A stretch of 44,371 nucleotides of DNA from JBKQHQ01 sp052148715 (GTDB taxonomy: Bacteria; Pseudomonadota; Alphaproteobacteria; Rhizobiales; Xanthobacteraceae): the NCBI GenBank assembly GCA_052148715.1, contig JBKQHQ010000028.1, positions 1 through 44,371 of the forward strand. Reading direction: 5' to 3'. Below the pieces are notes generated by a model. The model made no database searches. It had not been told where the DNA came from and saw nothing but the letters and a program-made list of their open reading frames with translations. Made by a program: the position numbers and the translations under genes. Below, one piece after another: positions 17,301 to 24,236 of this stretch (positions within the stretch are counted from its first letter, which is position 1; the number at the start of each line of letters is the position of its first letter).

Positions 17301-17457
17301 CGTCGGCACGCAGCCGTTCGGGGGCAGCGGTTTGTCAGGCACCGGGCCGAAGGCCGGCGGACCAAACTATCTACGGCGCTTTGTTCACGAGCAAGTCGTG
17401 ACAATCAATACCGCGGCGGCGGGCGGCAATGCGAGTCTGCTGGCCGAAGAGGAATGA
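14338..17457 (+). CDS. putA: bifunctional proline dehydrogenase / L-glutamate-gamma-semialdehyde dehydrogenase
   Basis: 1039 residues from the ATG at 14338 (GAGAGG 8 bases upstream). The N-terminal half is the FAD proline dehydrogenase barrel (about 150-470; RLVKGAYWDTEVKRAQERGL, FATHNALTVASI, FEFQRLHGMGD). The C-terminal half is a class 4 aldehyde dehydrogenase with E793 (AETGGINAM) and nucleophile C827 (RSAGQRCSALR). Together they oxidise proline to glutamate with channelled P5C. No ribbon-helix-helix DNA-binding domain precedes the enzyme, so unlike enteric PutA it should not repress its own gene, and no Lrp/PutR-type regulator gene is adjacent. The length is near that of the non-DNA-binding rhizobial PutA group. 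Confidence 0.95.
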   Translation: MTAQVADPRPGAPLGLPEFQAPYAPADEPIAAQLLASAPRPRPTEARIDGRTTRLVQAIRARTAGLGGVEDFLHAYSLSTKEGLALMVLAEALLRVPDATTADRLIEDKLAAGDWTTHAAQAGVLVSASAWTLGVTARIIAPGERPESIVEGLVKRLGVAAVRAATRQAMRLLGSHFVLGQTIAEALHRISGQRHARYSFDMLGEGARTQADADHYLAAYANAIAMIGKSAGQAPLPNRPGISVKLSALHPRYEAISADRVLKELCPKVLELARQAKRHDLNFTIDAEEADRLELSLDIVREVLPDASLAGWSGFGLAVQAYQKRAPQIIDWLIAVASALHRPLMVRLVKGAYWDTEVKRAQERGLADYPVFTRKAMTDLAYMACVRQLLSARPMLYPQFATHNALTVASIIEEAGGVDGFEFQRLHGMGDVLYDALSAELPDATCRIYAPVGGHRDLLAYLVRRLLENGANSSFVSVAADPTVPIATILTRPRVWIGDPAKARHPKIPRPRDLYAPARRNSSGLEFGDRAALRALRTELRDKAPRSLDAAPLVDGVALNGAPRVIYSPIDGAPIGRVEDADVAIVRSALSAAESGFAAWAATAVEERAAVLDRAANRLAQDRARLMALLQLEGGKTLDDALAEHREAVDLCRYYASEARRVLTPRALPGPTGEANELRYRPRGVFACISPWNFPLAIFLGQVSAALVAGNSVVAKPAEQTPLIAMEAVRLMHAAGVPTGALQLLPGDGSIGAALVASPRIAGVAFTGSTEAGRSINRTLASKDGPIVPLIAETGGINAMIVDATALPEQVTDDVLASTFRSAGQRCSALRLLCVQEDVAERVIEMIVGAARELRLGDPREPATHVGPVIDAEAKGRLDNWIARMEVRRRVIFRWDRWQKLPLTGTYVPPCIIALDEVADLEEEVFGPILHVVRWRADQLDGLLDAIESTGYALTLGIHSRIDATVERIAARLPHGNVYVNRNMIGAVVGTQPFGGSGLSGTGPKAGGPNYLRRFVHEQVVTINTAAAGGNASLLAEEE

Positions 17458-17464
17458 CCGCGCG

Positions 17465-17483
17465 CCTTGGGCTACGCCCAGGG
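17465..17483 (+). terminator. candidate terminator hairpin after putA
   Basis: CCTTGGGC and GCCCAGGG form an 8-bp stem (one G-T pair) with a three-base loop, 8 bases after the putA stop. The following bases are only moderately T-rich, so it may need Rho or act as a 3' end stabiliser. Confidence 0.45.
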
Positions 17484-17687
17484 GTCTCTGCTTCTGGCGC
17501 GGAGGGCGGCATCGCGAGGGCACCGCGTCAAGGGCTTGCCGCAGAAGATGCGAGCAAATCTATATCAAGAGCGCGTTGCCGATTTAACCTGATCGGAACG
17601 ATTCTTTACGGCCTTGACGCGATGCGACGCCAAAGCTGTGCATAAACCATTTCGTGATTTGTTTTTTGCGTATCGTCCGTTTCGGTT

Positions 17688-18089
17688 ATGCTCAGTCAAA
17701 TGAGTGATTCGATCGATCGTCTTTTCGCGGCCGTCACGGCCGCCCGACATGCCGACCTGGAGGGGTCGCGCACGGCCCAGCTGTTTCGCGCCGGCCGTTC
17801 CAAGATGGCGAAGAAGCTCGCCGAGGAAGCGGTCGAGGTCGCGATCGACGCGATCCATGGCCAGCGTGAAGCCGTGGTACGTGAAAGTGCCGACCTGGTC
17901 TATAATCTGGTGGTGCTGTGGGCTGCGTCCGGCGTGCGTCCCGCCGACGTTTGGGCCGAGATGGATCGGCGCGAGCGGCTTATGGGGATTGCCGAAAAGT
18001 TGCCGAAGGACGCGCCGAAAGACGTGCCCAATCCGCCGGCACGCCGCAAAGTCGTCGCGCTCGAAGCGCCGCGGATGCGCAAGCGCTGA
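17688..18089 (+). CDS. HisE-like phosphoribosyl-ATP pyrophosphohydrolase, outside a his operon
   Basis: 133 residues. The MazG/HisE helical core is clear: SRTAQLFRAGRSKMAKKLAEEAVEV with E46-E47-E50, then VRESADLVYNLVVLW with E66 and D69, the metal ligands. HisE hydrolyses phosphoribosyl-ATP to phosphoribosyl-AMP in histidine synthesis. No hisF, hisA or other his gene is near, and a Lys/Pro/Arg-rich tail follows the domain. It could be the only HisE copy or a paralogue acting on another nucleotide. The start may instead be the ATG at 17700; neither has a strong ribosome site. Confidence 0.8.
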   Translation: MLSQMSDSIDRLFAAVTAARHADLEGSRTAQLFRAGRSKMAKKLAEEAVEVAIDAIHGQREAVVRESADLVYNLVVLWAASGVRPADVWAEMDRRERLMGIAEKLPKDAPKDVPNPPARRKVVALEAPRMRKR

Positions 18090-18199
18090 GATATCACCGA
18101 ATCTCCTCGATGATCGATTGGGCTGAGGGCGCGTTTCGCGGGCGCTGAGCGAGTCAGTCCGTCGTGGACAGTTGCGGCGCTTGTCGTTAATCAGCCTGT

Positions 18200-18781
18200 A
18201 TGATTCGACGCCTCTACGACTGGTGCATCAACGCCGCCGGACAGCCGCACGCCTCCTGGATCTTGGGGGCGGTTTCCTTTGCGGAGAGTTCGTTCTTTCC
18301 GGTGCCGCCGGACGTGATGCTGATCCCGATGTCGCTCGCGCGTCCGGACAGGGCTTGGTATTACGCGACGCTTTGCACCTTGACGTCGGTGGCCGGCGGT
18401 CTCCTCGGCTACTTCATCGGCGCCGCCCTCTACGACTCGCTCGGCCATTGGTTGATCCAACTCTACGGCTACGGGGACAAGGTCGAGGCATTCCGCGAAG
18501 CCTACGCCCACTACGGAACATGGATCATCCTGCTCAAAGGCGTGACGCCGATCCCGTACAAGATCGTCACCATTACGTCGGGCTTCGCAGGCTATGACAT
18601 CTATCTGTTCGTGGCGCTCTCCGTTGTTGCACGCGGCGTGCGGTTTTTTCTCGAGGCATTCTTGCTCAATCGCTATGGCGCGAGGGCGCGATTGATTATC
18701 GAAGAGCGGCTGGGATTGTGGGTTACGCTTGCCGCAGTCGCCCTGGTGGGCGGGATCATCGGCGTCGCCTACGTGTTTTGA
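18200..18781 (+). CDS. YqaA/DedA-family membrane protein
   Basis: 193 residues with four or five membrane segments. DedA/YqaA hallmarks are FAESSFFPVPPDVMLIP near the N-terminus, GGLLGYFIGAALYD, and LLKGVTPIPYKIVTITSGFAGYD with the proline-rich re-entrant loop. Proteins of the DedA superfamily act as lipid-carrier (undecaprenyl phosphate or phospholipid) flippases or affect membrane potential; the YqaA branch is not well characterised. It follows the HisE-like gene on the same strand after 110 bases. The ATG has no clear Shine-Dalgarno sequence. Confidence 0.85.
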   Translation: MIRRLYDWCINAAGQPHASWILGAVSFAESSFFPVPPDVMLIPMSLARPDRAWYYATLCTLTSVAGGLLGYFIGAALYDSLGHWLIQLYGYGDKVEAFREAYAHYGTWIILLKGVTPIPYKIVTITSGFAGYDIYLFVALSVVARGVRFFLEAFLLNRYGARARLIIEERLGLWVTLAAVALVGGIIGVAYVF

Positions 18782-18950
18782 GCGCGCACCGACCCTCGTG
18801 AATTGATCCAATCCCGCTTCTAGCTGAGGGGAGGCGGCAACCCCGATTAACCGTCTTCCCTGGGGATGAGTGAATAAATGGGTGCGCAGAAACGGGCGAA
18901 TCAGGTATAGGAGTACGTAGGCATCATAATACCGAACGGGGATTAAGCCG

Positions 18951-19322
18951 GTGGCGGGCTATTCGCGCATCGAGGATGTCAGAAGGCTCCTTAGTCCGAA
19001 AGGGTTTTTGATAACCGCCGGGGGCGCGTGGGCCTTCTTTGGCCTGATTGGCCTGTTGGGTCCCGTTAACGCGCAAACCCCGCAAGGGCGCATCGGCACC
19101 GCGATTGGCGTTGCATTGCTTGCGGCCGGACTATTCCTTCCGTCCCGCTTGGACCGGGCCATCGTCACCCTCATCGCCATCGTTGCGCTGTTCGTGGAGC
19201 TCCTCAACGTCAGCGCCGGCATGCTCGGCGTACCGGTTGTCAGCAGTGATCACGTCATGCCCATCGTCATCGCCGGTCCGGCGCTTTGGATCGCGATCTC
19301 CGGCGGGCTCGGCGAGCGTTAG
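18951..19322 (+). CDS. small membrane protein of unknown function
   Basis: 123 residues starting at GTG. It has about three predicted membrane segments (near 18-38, 49-83 as one or two, 100-117), glycine- and alanine-rich with few charges, and begins with a soluble SRIEDVRRLLSPKG stretch. I recognise no family. It is followed after 54 bases by another small membrane-anchored protein on the same strand, which may be co-transcribed. Confidence 0.6.
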   Translation: MAGYSRIEDVRRLLSPKGFLITAGGAWAFFGLIGLLGPVNAQTPQGRIGTAIGVALLAAGLFLPSRLDRAIVTLIAIVALFVELLNVSAGMLGVPVVSSDHVMPIVIAGPALWIAISGGLGER

Positions 19323-19376
19323 TCGAATCGATCTTCCTCACAGCAACCAAACTCCTTCACGGCTCAGGGGATAGCC

Positions 19377-19574
19377 ATGCTCGCCGTTCCAAAGATCTTG
19401 GAGTGTCCCGTATGCCGCGGCCGCCTCACCCTCAGACAGATGCGAGGATGCGGACGATTGGACTGCCTGGCGCCTGAATATTTCAACGAGGTCGGCGTCC
19501 GCCAACTGCTTCTCTATCTCGCCCTTGGCGTAACTGCCGTGACGGGCACGCTCCTGCTGACCCTGGTCATTTGA
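19377..19574 (+). CDS. 65-residue zinc-ribbon protein with C-terminal membrane helix
   Basis: The start ATG has CAGGGGA upstream. C10 and C13 (LECPVCRG) with C25 and C30 (GCGRLDC) could form one zinc ribbon, and residues 42-64 are a single hydrophobic helix at the extreme C-terminus. The beginning resembles Trm112-like proteins, but the rest does not. The topology suggests a metal-binding head on the cytoplasmic face with a tail anchor. Function unknown. Confidence 0.5.
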   Translation: MLAVPKILECPVCRGRLTLRQMRGCGRLDCLAPEYFNEVGVRQLLLYLALGVTAVTGTLLLTLVI

Positions 19575-19698
19575 TCTCGCCGACACAAGCCGGATGTTGA
19601 GGCGGCTGCTTCGTGCGCCGCCTCGCTTCACAAGAAGGCTTGGCGCCGCCTGGGAATAAAGCTGGGCGGGGGCCGATCTAGGCACTGAAACGACGACT

Positions 19699-19714
19699 AT
19701 GCGAGGCCTCGCAT
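19699..19714. promoter_or_regulatory. perfect 16-bp palindrome upstream of cytochrome b561 gene
   Basis: ATGCGAGGCCTCGCAT is self-complementary over all 16 bases, without spacer, about 51 bases upstream of the preferred GTG start of the cytochrome gene. This is the size of a compact operator for a dimeric regulator. Confidence 0.4.
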
Positions 19715-19765
19715 GGGATGCGGGGCGGGACAAGTGTGGCGTGTCAGTTGAAGGGATTTCGTGCT

Positions 19766-20377
19766 GTGAGCGATGTTGCGTTCCCCACCTCGGCTCGACC
19801 TTTGCGGGACGCCGCGGCCCGCCGTTCCGGCGACCATTGCGACCGCACCACCCGCGTGCTGCACTGGACGACTCTGGCTTTGTTGGTAGTCGTGTTTGCG
19901 CTGGCTTGGTCGATCGATCGCCACACCGACCGCGCTGTCGCCGAGCGTCTGCTTCAGCTGCATCGCTCGGTTGGGCTTCTCATCTGGTGCGTCACCGTTT
20001 TCCGCCTGGCCCGGCGCCTGTTGGGTGTGGCCTACGTTCCCCCGCTGCCGGACGATCTTCCGATGCTGCCGAGGCTCGCGGCACGTCTCAACCACTATGC
20101 TTTATACGCGCTCCTCGTCGTGCAGCCCATCCTCGGCATCTTGCACACCTTCGCGCATCATCATTCGATCCGCTTCTTCCTCTTCTGGCGCCTGCCCTCA
20201 TTCGCGGTGGACCATTCGTTTGCCGGAATGTTGCATCGGATGCACGCCGCAACAGCTACTGCGCTCCTCTTGCTCGTCGGTGCGCACGCCGCGGCAGCTC
20301 TCTTTCACCACTTCGTCCGTCGCGACGGTGTGTTGCGTTCGATGCTGCCGACGTGGTCCGACAGGGGACGTGAATAG
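19766..20377 (+). CDS. cytochrome b561-family membrane protein
   Basis: About 203 residues from a GTG that has GAAGGGA 10 bases upstream; an ATG at 19718 gives a 16-residue extension with poorer support. Four membrane helices carry histidines in the places expected for two b hemes: TRVLHWTTLAL, LQLHRSVGLLIW, LNHYALYALLVVQPILG, and LHRMHAATATALLLLVGAHAAAALFHHFVRRDGVLRSM. The family passes electrons from ubiquinol to periplasmic acceptors (for example superoxide in CybB). No c-type cytochrome or YceI partner is adjacent. Confidence 0.88.
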   Translation: MSDVAFPTSARPLRDAAARRSGDHCDRTTRVLHWTTLALLVVVFALAWSIDRHTDRAVAERLLQLHRSVGLLIWCVTVFRLARRLLGVAYVPPLPDDLPMLPRLAARLNHYALYALLVVQPILGILHTFAHHHSIRFFLFWRLPSFAVDHSFAGMLHRMHAATATALLLLVGAHAAAALFHHFVRRDGVLRSMLPTWSDRGRE

Positions 20378-20755
20378 GGCTCCAGAGCGAAGAAAAATCG
20401 GCAAACTCCGATCGCGCAACAGCGCAGCATTGCATCGAATTGGTTTACCATTCGAACGGTTGTCGACAATTATTGCATCATGTTGCTTTCGCGGGCATTT
20501 AGGGGTCCGTCGTGGCTTGGTTGGAACCGATCATGCACCGGTCAGAACAAGAATGATGATGCAATGCAGCCGGCCTGCGCGCGCCGGTTGCCCTGCTGGC
20601 ACGCATCTGCTCGCCAATAGCCTACGAAATAGGCAATTCAGTTCTGACCGGCCGGCGGCTGCAAACCAAGCCTGTTTCAGCAATGACGCATTGTCACCAG
20701 ATCTTAAAAGCCTGTTCCGTACATCCCTTGCGCGCACAAAGCGTGGGGGATTCAT
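20378..20755. other. intergenic region with a long-range inverted repeat
   Basis: 378 bases without a convincing gene. CCGGTCAGAAC (20538-20548) and GTTCTGACCGG (20641-20651) are perfect 11-bp inverted arms separated by 92 bases; the interval also holds partly complementary GCAGCCGGCC and GGCCGGCGGCTGC stretches, so a larger branched structure is possible. It ends with the GGGG ribosome site of the PAS-GGDEF-EAL gene. Confidence 0.45.
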
Positions 20756-23317
20756 ATGTCGGCAACTTCTCCGAAGGCCGGCGGCCGGTCTGAGCGGAAC
20801 GGCGTATTGCGATGGCTTGCGGCGCTGCCGCGTCCGATCAAAGTCGGGCTTGGCCGCGTGCTCAAATATGAAGGCTTCATTAATTCGCTTCTGCAGATCG
20901 AGCGACGGCTGACCGTGGAAAAGCAACAGTTCGCTATCGCGGTGAACAGTATCTCGCAGGGCCTCTGCATGTTCGATCGGGACGAGCGCCTCGTCCTCTG
21001 CAATCGGCATTACTTGGAGATGTACAATTTGTCGGCGGAGGTGGTGAAGCCAGGTTGCTCGTTCCGCGAGATCATCGATCATCGCAAGGCGGTCGGCATG
21101 CTTGACGCGGACCCCGAGCAATACTGCCGAGAAATCTTGGAAAGCAAGAATCGCTGGCAAACCATTTCACGGGTCGTTGTTCTCGGCAACGGCCGACACA
21201 TTCATCAGATCAGCCAACCGACGTCCGACGGCGGCTGGGTTGCGACCCACGAGGATGTGACCGAGCGCCGGACCGCGGCAGAGCAGGTGCGCGAGGCGCA
21301 TGCGCGTCTGCGCGACGCCATCGATATCCTGCCGCAGGGCATCGTGTTCCTGGACGCGGAAGGACGTTACATTCTTTGGAACCAGCAATATGCGGAGATC
21401 TACAAACGCAGTGCGGATCTGTTCAAGCCCGGAGCCCGGCTCGCCGACACGCTGCGCATCGGCGTCGAACGCGGGGACTATCCAGAAGCCAAGGGACGTG
21501 AAGAGGAATGGATAGCGCAGCGCCTCGCCCTTCTGTCGAACCCTGTCGGGCGGCATGAGCAGCGTCTGGCCGACGGCCGTTGCATCCTGATCGAGGAGCG
21601 CCGCACCACCGACGGCGGCATCATCGGCCTGCGCGTCGACATCACGGAAATGAAGCAGCGCGAGGCGTCGTTTCGCTTGTTGTTCGACGGCAATCCGGTA
21701 CCGATGTTCGTCTACGCGCTCGACGATCAGAGCATTCTCGGCGTCAACGACGCCGCGGTGGGGCATTACGGGTACCAGCGCGCCCAGTTCCTGCAGATGA
21801 CGATGCGCGACATTCACGATGCGCAAGAATGTGCCGAGTGGCGCGAGGCCGTGGCGGCGTCGTCGAACGGGCATGCCGGCAGGACCTGGAAGCATCGCAT
21901 CGCCGATGGCTCATCGATCGACGTCGCGATCTTCCTGCGCGAGCTGCCTTATGCCGGCCGTCAGGCTGCGCTGATAGCCGCCATCGACATCACCGAGCGC
22001 AAGCGTGCTGAGGCGCGCGTCGCCTTCATGGCGCATCACGACGCGCTGACGTCACTACCGAACCGCGTGCTGTTGCGGCTGCGCATGCAGGAGGTATTGC
22101 GCCAGACGCGGCGCACGGGCCGCAGCTTTGCCGCGCTGTTTGTCGATCTCGATAACTTCAAATCGATCAATGACACGCTCGGACATCCGCTCGGCGACCT
22201 GCTGCTGCAGCGCGTCGCCGACCGAATGCGGGCAGAGTTGCGCGACCAGGACACGATGGCGAGGCTCGGCGGCGACGAATTCGCCATCCTGCAGACGGAA
22301 ATCGAGCAGCCGGGGGAGGTCAGCGCGCTCATTCAGCGTCTGCTGACGGTGATCGGTGCGCCCTACGAGCTGGAAGGTCATCAGGTGACGATCGGCGCCT
22401 GCATCGGCGTGGCGGTGGCGCCGGGCGACGGCGATGACCCCGACCGCCTGCTCAAGAACGCCGACCTCGCGCTCCACCGGGCCAAGGTCGACGGCAAGGG
22501 CTGTTTCCGCTTCTTCGAGCCGGAAATGGATGCGCGCGTGCAGGCGCGGCGGCAACTCGAAATCGACCTGCGCGCGGCATTGCAGACCGGCGCCCTCGAA
22601 GTCCACTACCAGCCGCTGGTCGACCTGCGCAGCGGCGAGGTGAGGTGCCTCGAAGCCCTATTGCGCTGGCCGCATCCACAGCGCGGCATGGTCCCGCCGG
22701 CCGAATTCATCCCGGTCGCCGAGGAAACCGGTCTGATCGGATCACTTGGTGCTTTCGTTCTGCGCCGGGCCTGCGCCGACGCCGCCACATGGCCCAAGAA
22801 CGTGAAAGTCGCCGTCAATCTGTCGCCGCTGCAGTTCAAGAACGGCAACCCGTTCGTGACGGTGAACGATGCCTTGGCAAGCTCCGGTCTTGCGCCGGCA
22901 CGCCTCGAGTTGGAGATTACGGAAGCCACCCTGCTCGAGAAAAGCGAGAGCGTCCTCGCCACGCTGCACGCCTTGCGCGCCCTGGGGGTGCGGATCTCGA
23001 TGGACGATTTCGGCACCGGGTATTCGTCGCTCAGTTATCTACGCAGCTTTCCATTCGACAAGATCAAGATCGACCGCTCTTTCGTCAACGGGGTCGGCGA
23101 TAACGCCGACTCGCAAGCGATCGTGCGCGCCATCATCACGCTGGGCACGAGTCTCGGCATCACGATCACGGCGGAAGGCGTCGAGAGCGAGACCGACCTC
23201 GCCTATATGCAGGCGGAAGGTTGCAACGAGGGGCAAGGCTACCTTTTCAGCAAGGCCCGACCGTCCAGCGAGATCCAAGCCCTCCTTAGATCGGACAAGG
23301 CGTGCCGGGCCGCGTAG
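20756..23317 (+). CDS. PAS-GGDEF-EAL cyclic-di-GMP turnover protein
   Basis: 853 residues, cytoplasmic, with no signal or membrane helix. Three PAS-like domains occupy about 55-420 (FAIAVNSISQGLCMFDRDERLVLCN, then AIDILPQGIVFLDAEGRYILWN, then LLFDGNPVPMFVYAL). The diguanylate cyclase domain has intact GGDEF at 505-509 and an RDQD inhibitory site five residues before it. The EAL domain has EAL at 633-635 (EALLRW), DDFGTGYSSL and KIDRSFV, so the phosphodiesterase site also looks complete. Both synthesis and breakdown of c-di-GMP are possible; which dominates depends on the PAS signals. GGGG precedes the ATG. Confidence 0.93.
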   Translation: MSATSPKAGGRSERNGVLRWLAALPRPIKVGLGRVLKYEGFINSLLQIERRLTVEKQQFAIAVNSISQGLCMFDRDERLVLCNRHYLEMYNLSAEVVKPGCSFREIIDHRKAVGMLDADPEQYCREILESKNRWQTISRVVVLGNGRHIHQISQPTSDGGWVATHEDVTERRTAAEQVREAHARLRDAIDILPQGIVFLDAEGRYILWNQQYAEIYKRSADLFKPGARLADTLRIGVERGDYPEAKGREEEWIAQRLALLSNPVGRHEQRLADGRCILIEERRTTDGGIIGLRVDITEMKQREASFRLLFDGNPVPMFVYALDDQSILGVNDAAVGHYGYQRAQFLQMTMRDIHDAQECAEWREAVAASSNGHAGRTWKHRIADGSSIDVAIFLRELPYAGRQAALIAAIDITERKRAEARVAFMAHHDALTSLPNRVLLRLRMQEVLRQTRRTGRSFAALFVDLDNFKSINDTLGHPLGDLLLQRVADRMRAELRDQDTMARLGGDEFAILQTEIEQPGEVSALIQRLLTVIGAPYELEGHQVTIGACIGVAVAPGDGDDPDRLLKNADLALHRAKVDGKGCFRFFEPEMDARVQARRQLEIDLRAALQTGALEVHYQPLVDLRSGEVRCLEALLRWPHPQRGMVPPAEFIPVAEETGLIGSLGAFVLRRACADAATWPKNVKVAVNLSPLQFKNGNPFVTVNDALASSGLAPARLELEITEATLLEKSESVLATLHALRALGVRISMDDFGTGYSSLSYLRSFPFDKIKIDRSFVNGVGDNADSQAIVRAIITLGTSLGITITAEGVESETDLAYMQAEGCNEGQGYLFSKARPSSEIQALLRSDKACRAA

Positions 23318-23362
23318 GCCAGTTCTCTCGCCCAAAAAGGATTGGGTCTCCCGCCGGCTGCA

Positions 23363-23857
23363 TCATTTGGAGCAAGGCTTTGCGTCCGAGCATTCGTCGC
23401 CGATCACCGCGACGCCTTGGATCTCGATCTCGATGCCCGGTCTTGCGAAATTGCTCACGGTGATCAGCGCGCTGGCCGGGAAGTTGTCGCCGGGAAACAT
23501 CTCTTTGCGCAGCGCCACGAACCGGTCGCCGAAACGTGGCTCCTTGATGAAAACCGTCATGGTAACCATGTCTTGCAAGCTCCCGCCGACACTCCGCAAC
23601 GTCTTGTCGAGCAGCGCGAACACGGTGCGCGCCTGGGCTTCAGCGTTCCCCGATATGTCTTTGCCGCTTTCGTCGGTCGTGGTGGTTTGGCCGGCGAGCC
23701 ATACGACCTTGCCGCCGCGCGTTATCACCGCGGGCGAGAACGCGCGTTGTTTCTGAAACTCGCTCTTTCCCAAATATTCACCTGCCGCTGTGGGCCCGGC
23801 CATGCTGATCACAAGCGCGGCGAAGACGGAGGCGAACAGCTTGCTTTTGACAATCAT
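23363..23857 (-). CDS. exported RidA/YjgF-family protein lacking the catalytic arginine
   Basis: 164 residues with an N-terminal signal peptide (hydrophobic 7-22, AxA site near TAAGEY), so periplasmic. The chorismate-mutase-like RidA fold is shown by KVVWLAGQTTTTDESGKDISGNAEAQARTVFALLDKTLRSVGGSLQDMVTMTVFI and IEIEIQGVAVIG. In true RidA the substrate-binding arginine sits in a PARS motif; here the equivalent is FPASAL, so deamination of enamines/imines is not expected. Two cysteines close the protein (DECSDAKPCSK). It lies convergent to the GGDEF-EAL gene, with only 45 bases between them. Confidence 0.85.
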   Translation of the reverse strand: MIVKSKLFASVFAALVISMAGPTAAGEYLGKSEFQKQRAFSPAVITRGGKVVWLAGQTTTTDESGKDISGNAEAQARTVFALLDKTLRSVGGSLQDMVTMTVFIKEPRFGDRFVALRKEMFPGDNFPASALITVSNFARPGIEIEIQGVAVIGDECSDAKPCSK

Positions 23858-24236
23858 GCGATATCCCCTCGGTGCTCATGCCCGACGCCGGGAAAGCGTG
23901 GGGTTGTGTGTACTATGACACCGGCGATCCGCCTCCATCAACGTTGATCGCGGTGCCGCTGAGGCACGTCCGCCCGATTCGCCTCACCGCCGCGATAGGT
24001 GGGCACTCTGTCGGGGGCGCTTCCCGGAGGGGGCACACGGGACTTCCGCAATGATCGCGAGCAAATCCTTGGATGTGTCCTGGACTTGCAGCGAATCACG
24101 ATCCAAGCCGCTCCGAACCGCGTGTGCGGCCATGGCCAGCCGCATAAAATTTACGACAAATGTTCTCTCGCGGAAGCTGTATCCCTGTTGCGTAGTCGTT
24201 CACCGATCGTAAATTCGCGTAGGATAAAAAAATGTC
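23858..24236. other. intergenic region, nothing recognised
   Basis: 379 bases between divergent genes (RidA-like and the Cache-GGDEF protein). Short open frames are present but have neither ribosome sites nor recognisable domains. The last 30 bases are AT-rich and include AGGA ahead of the GGDEF gene. Promoters for both neighbours must lie here. Confidence 0.4.
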
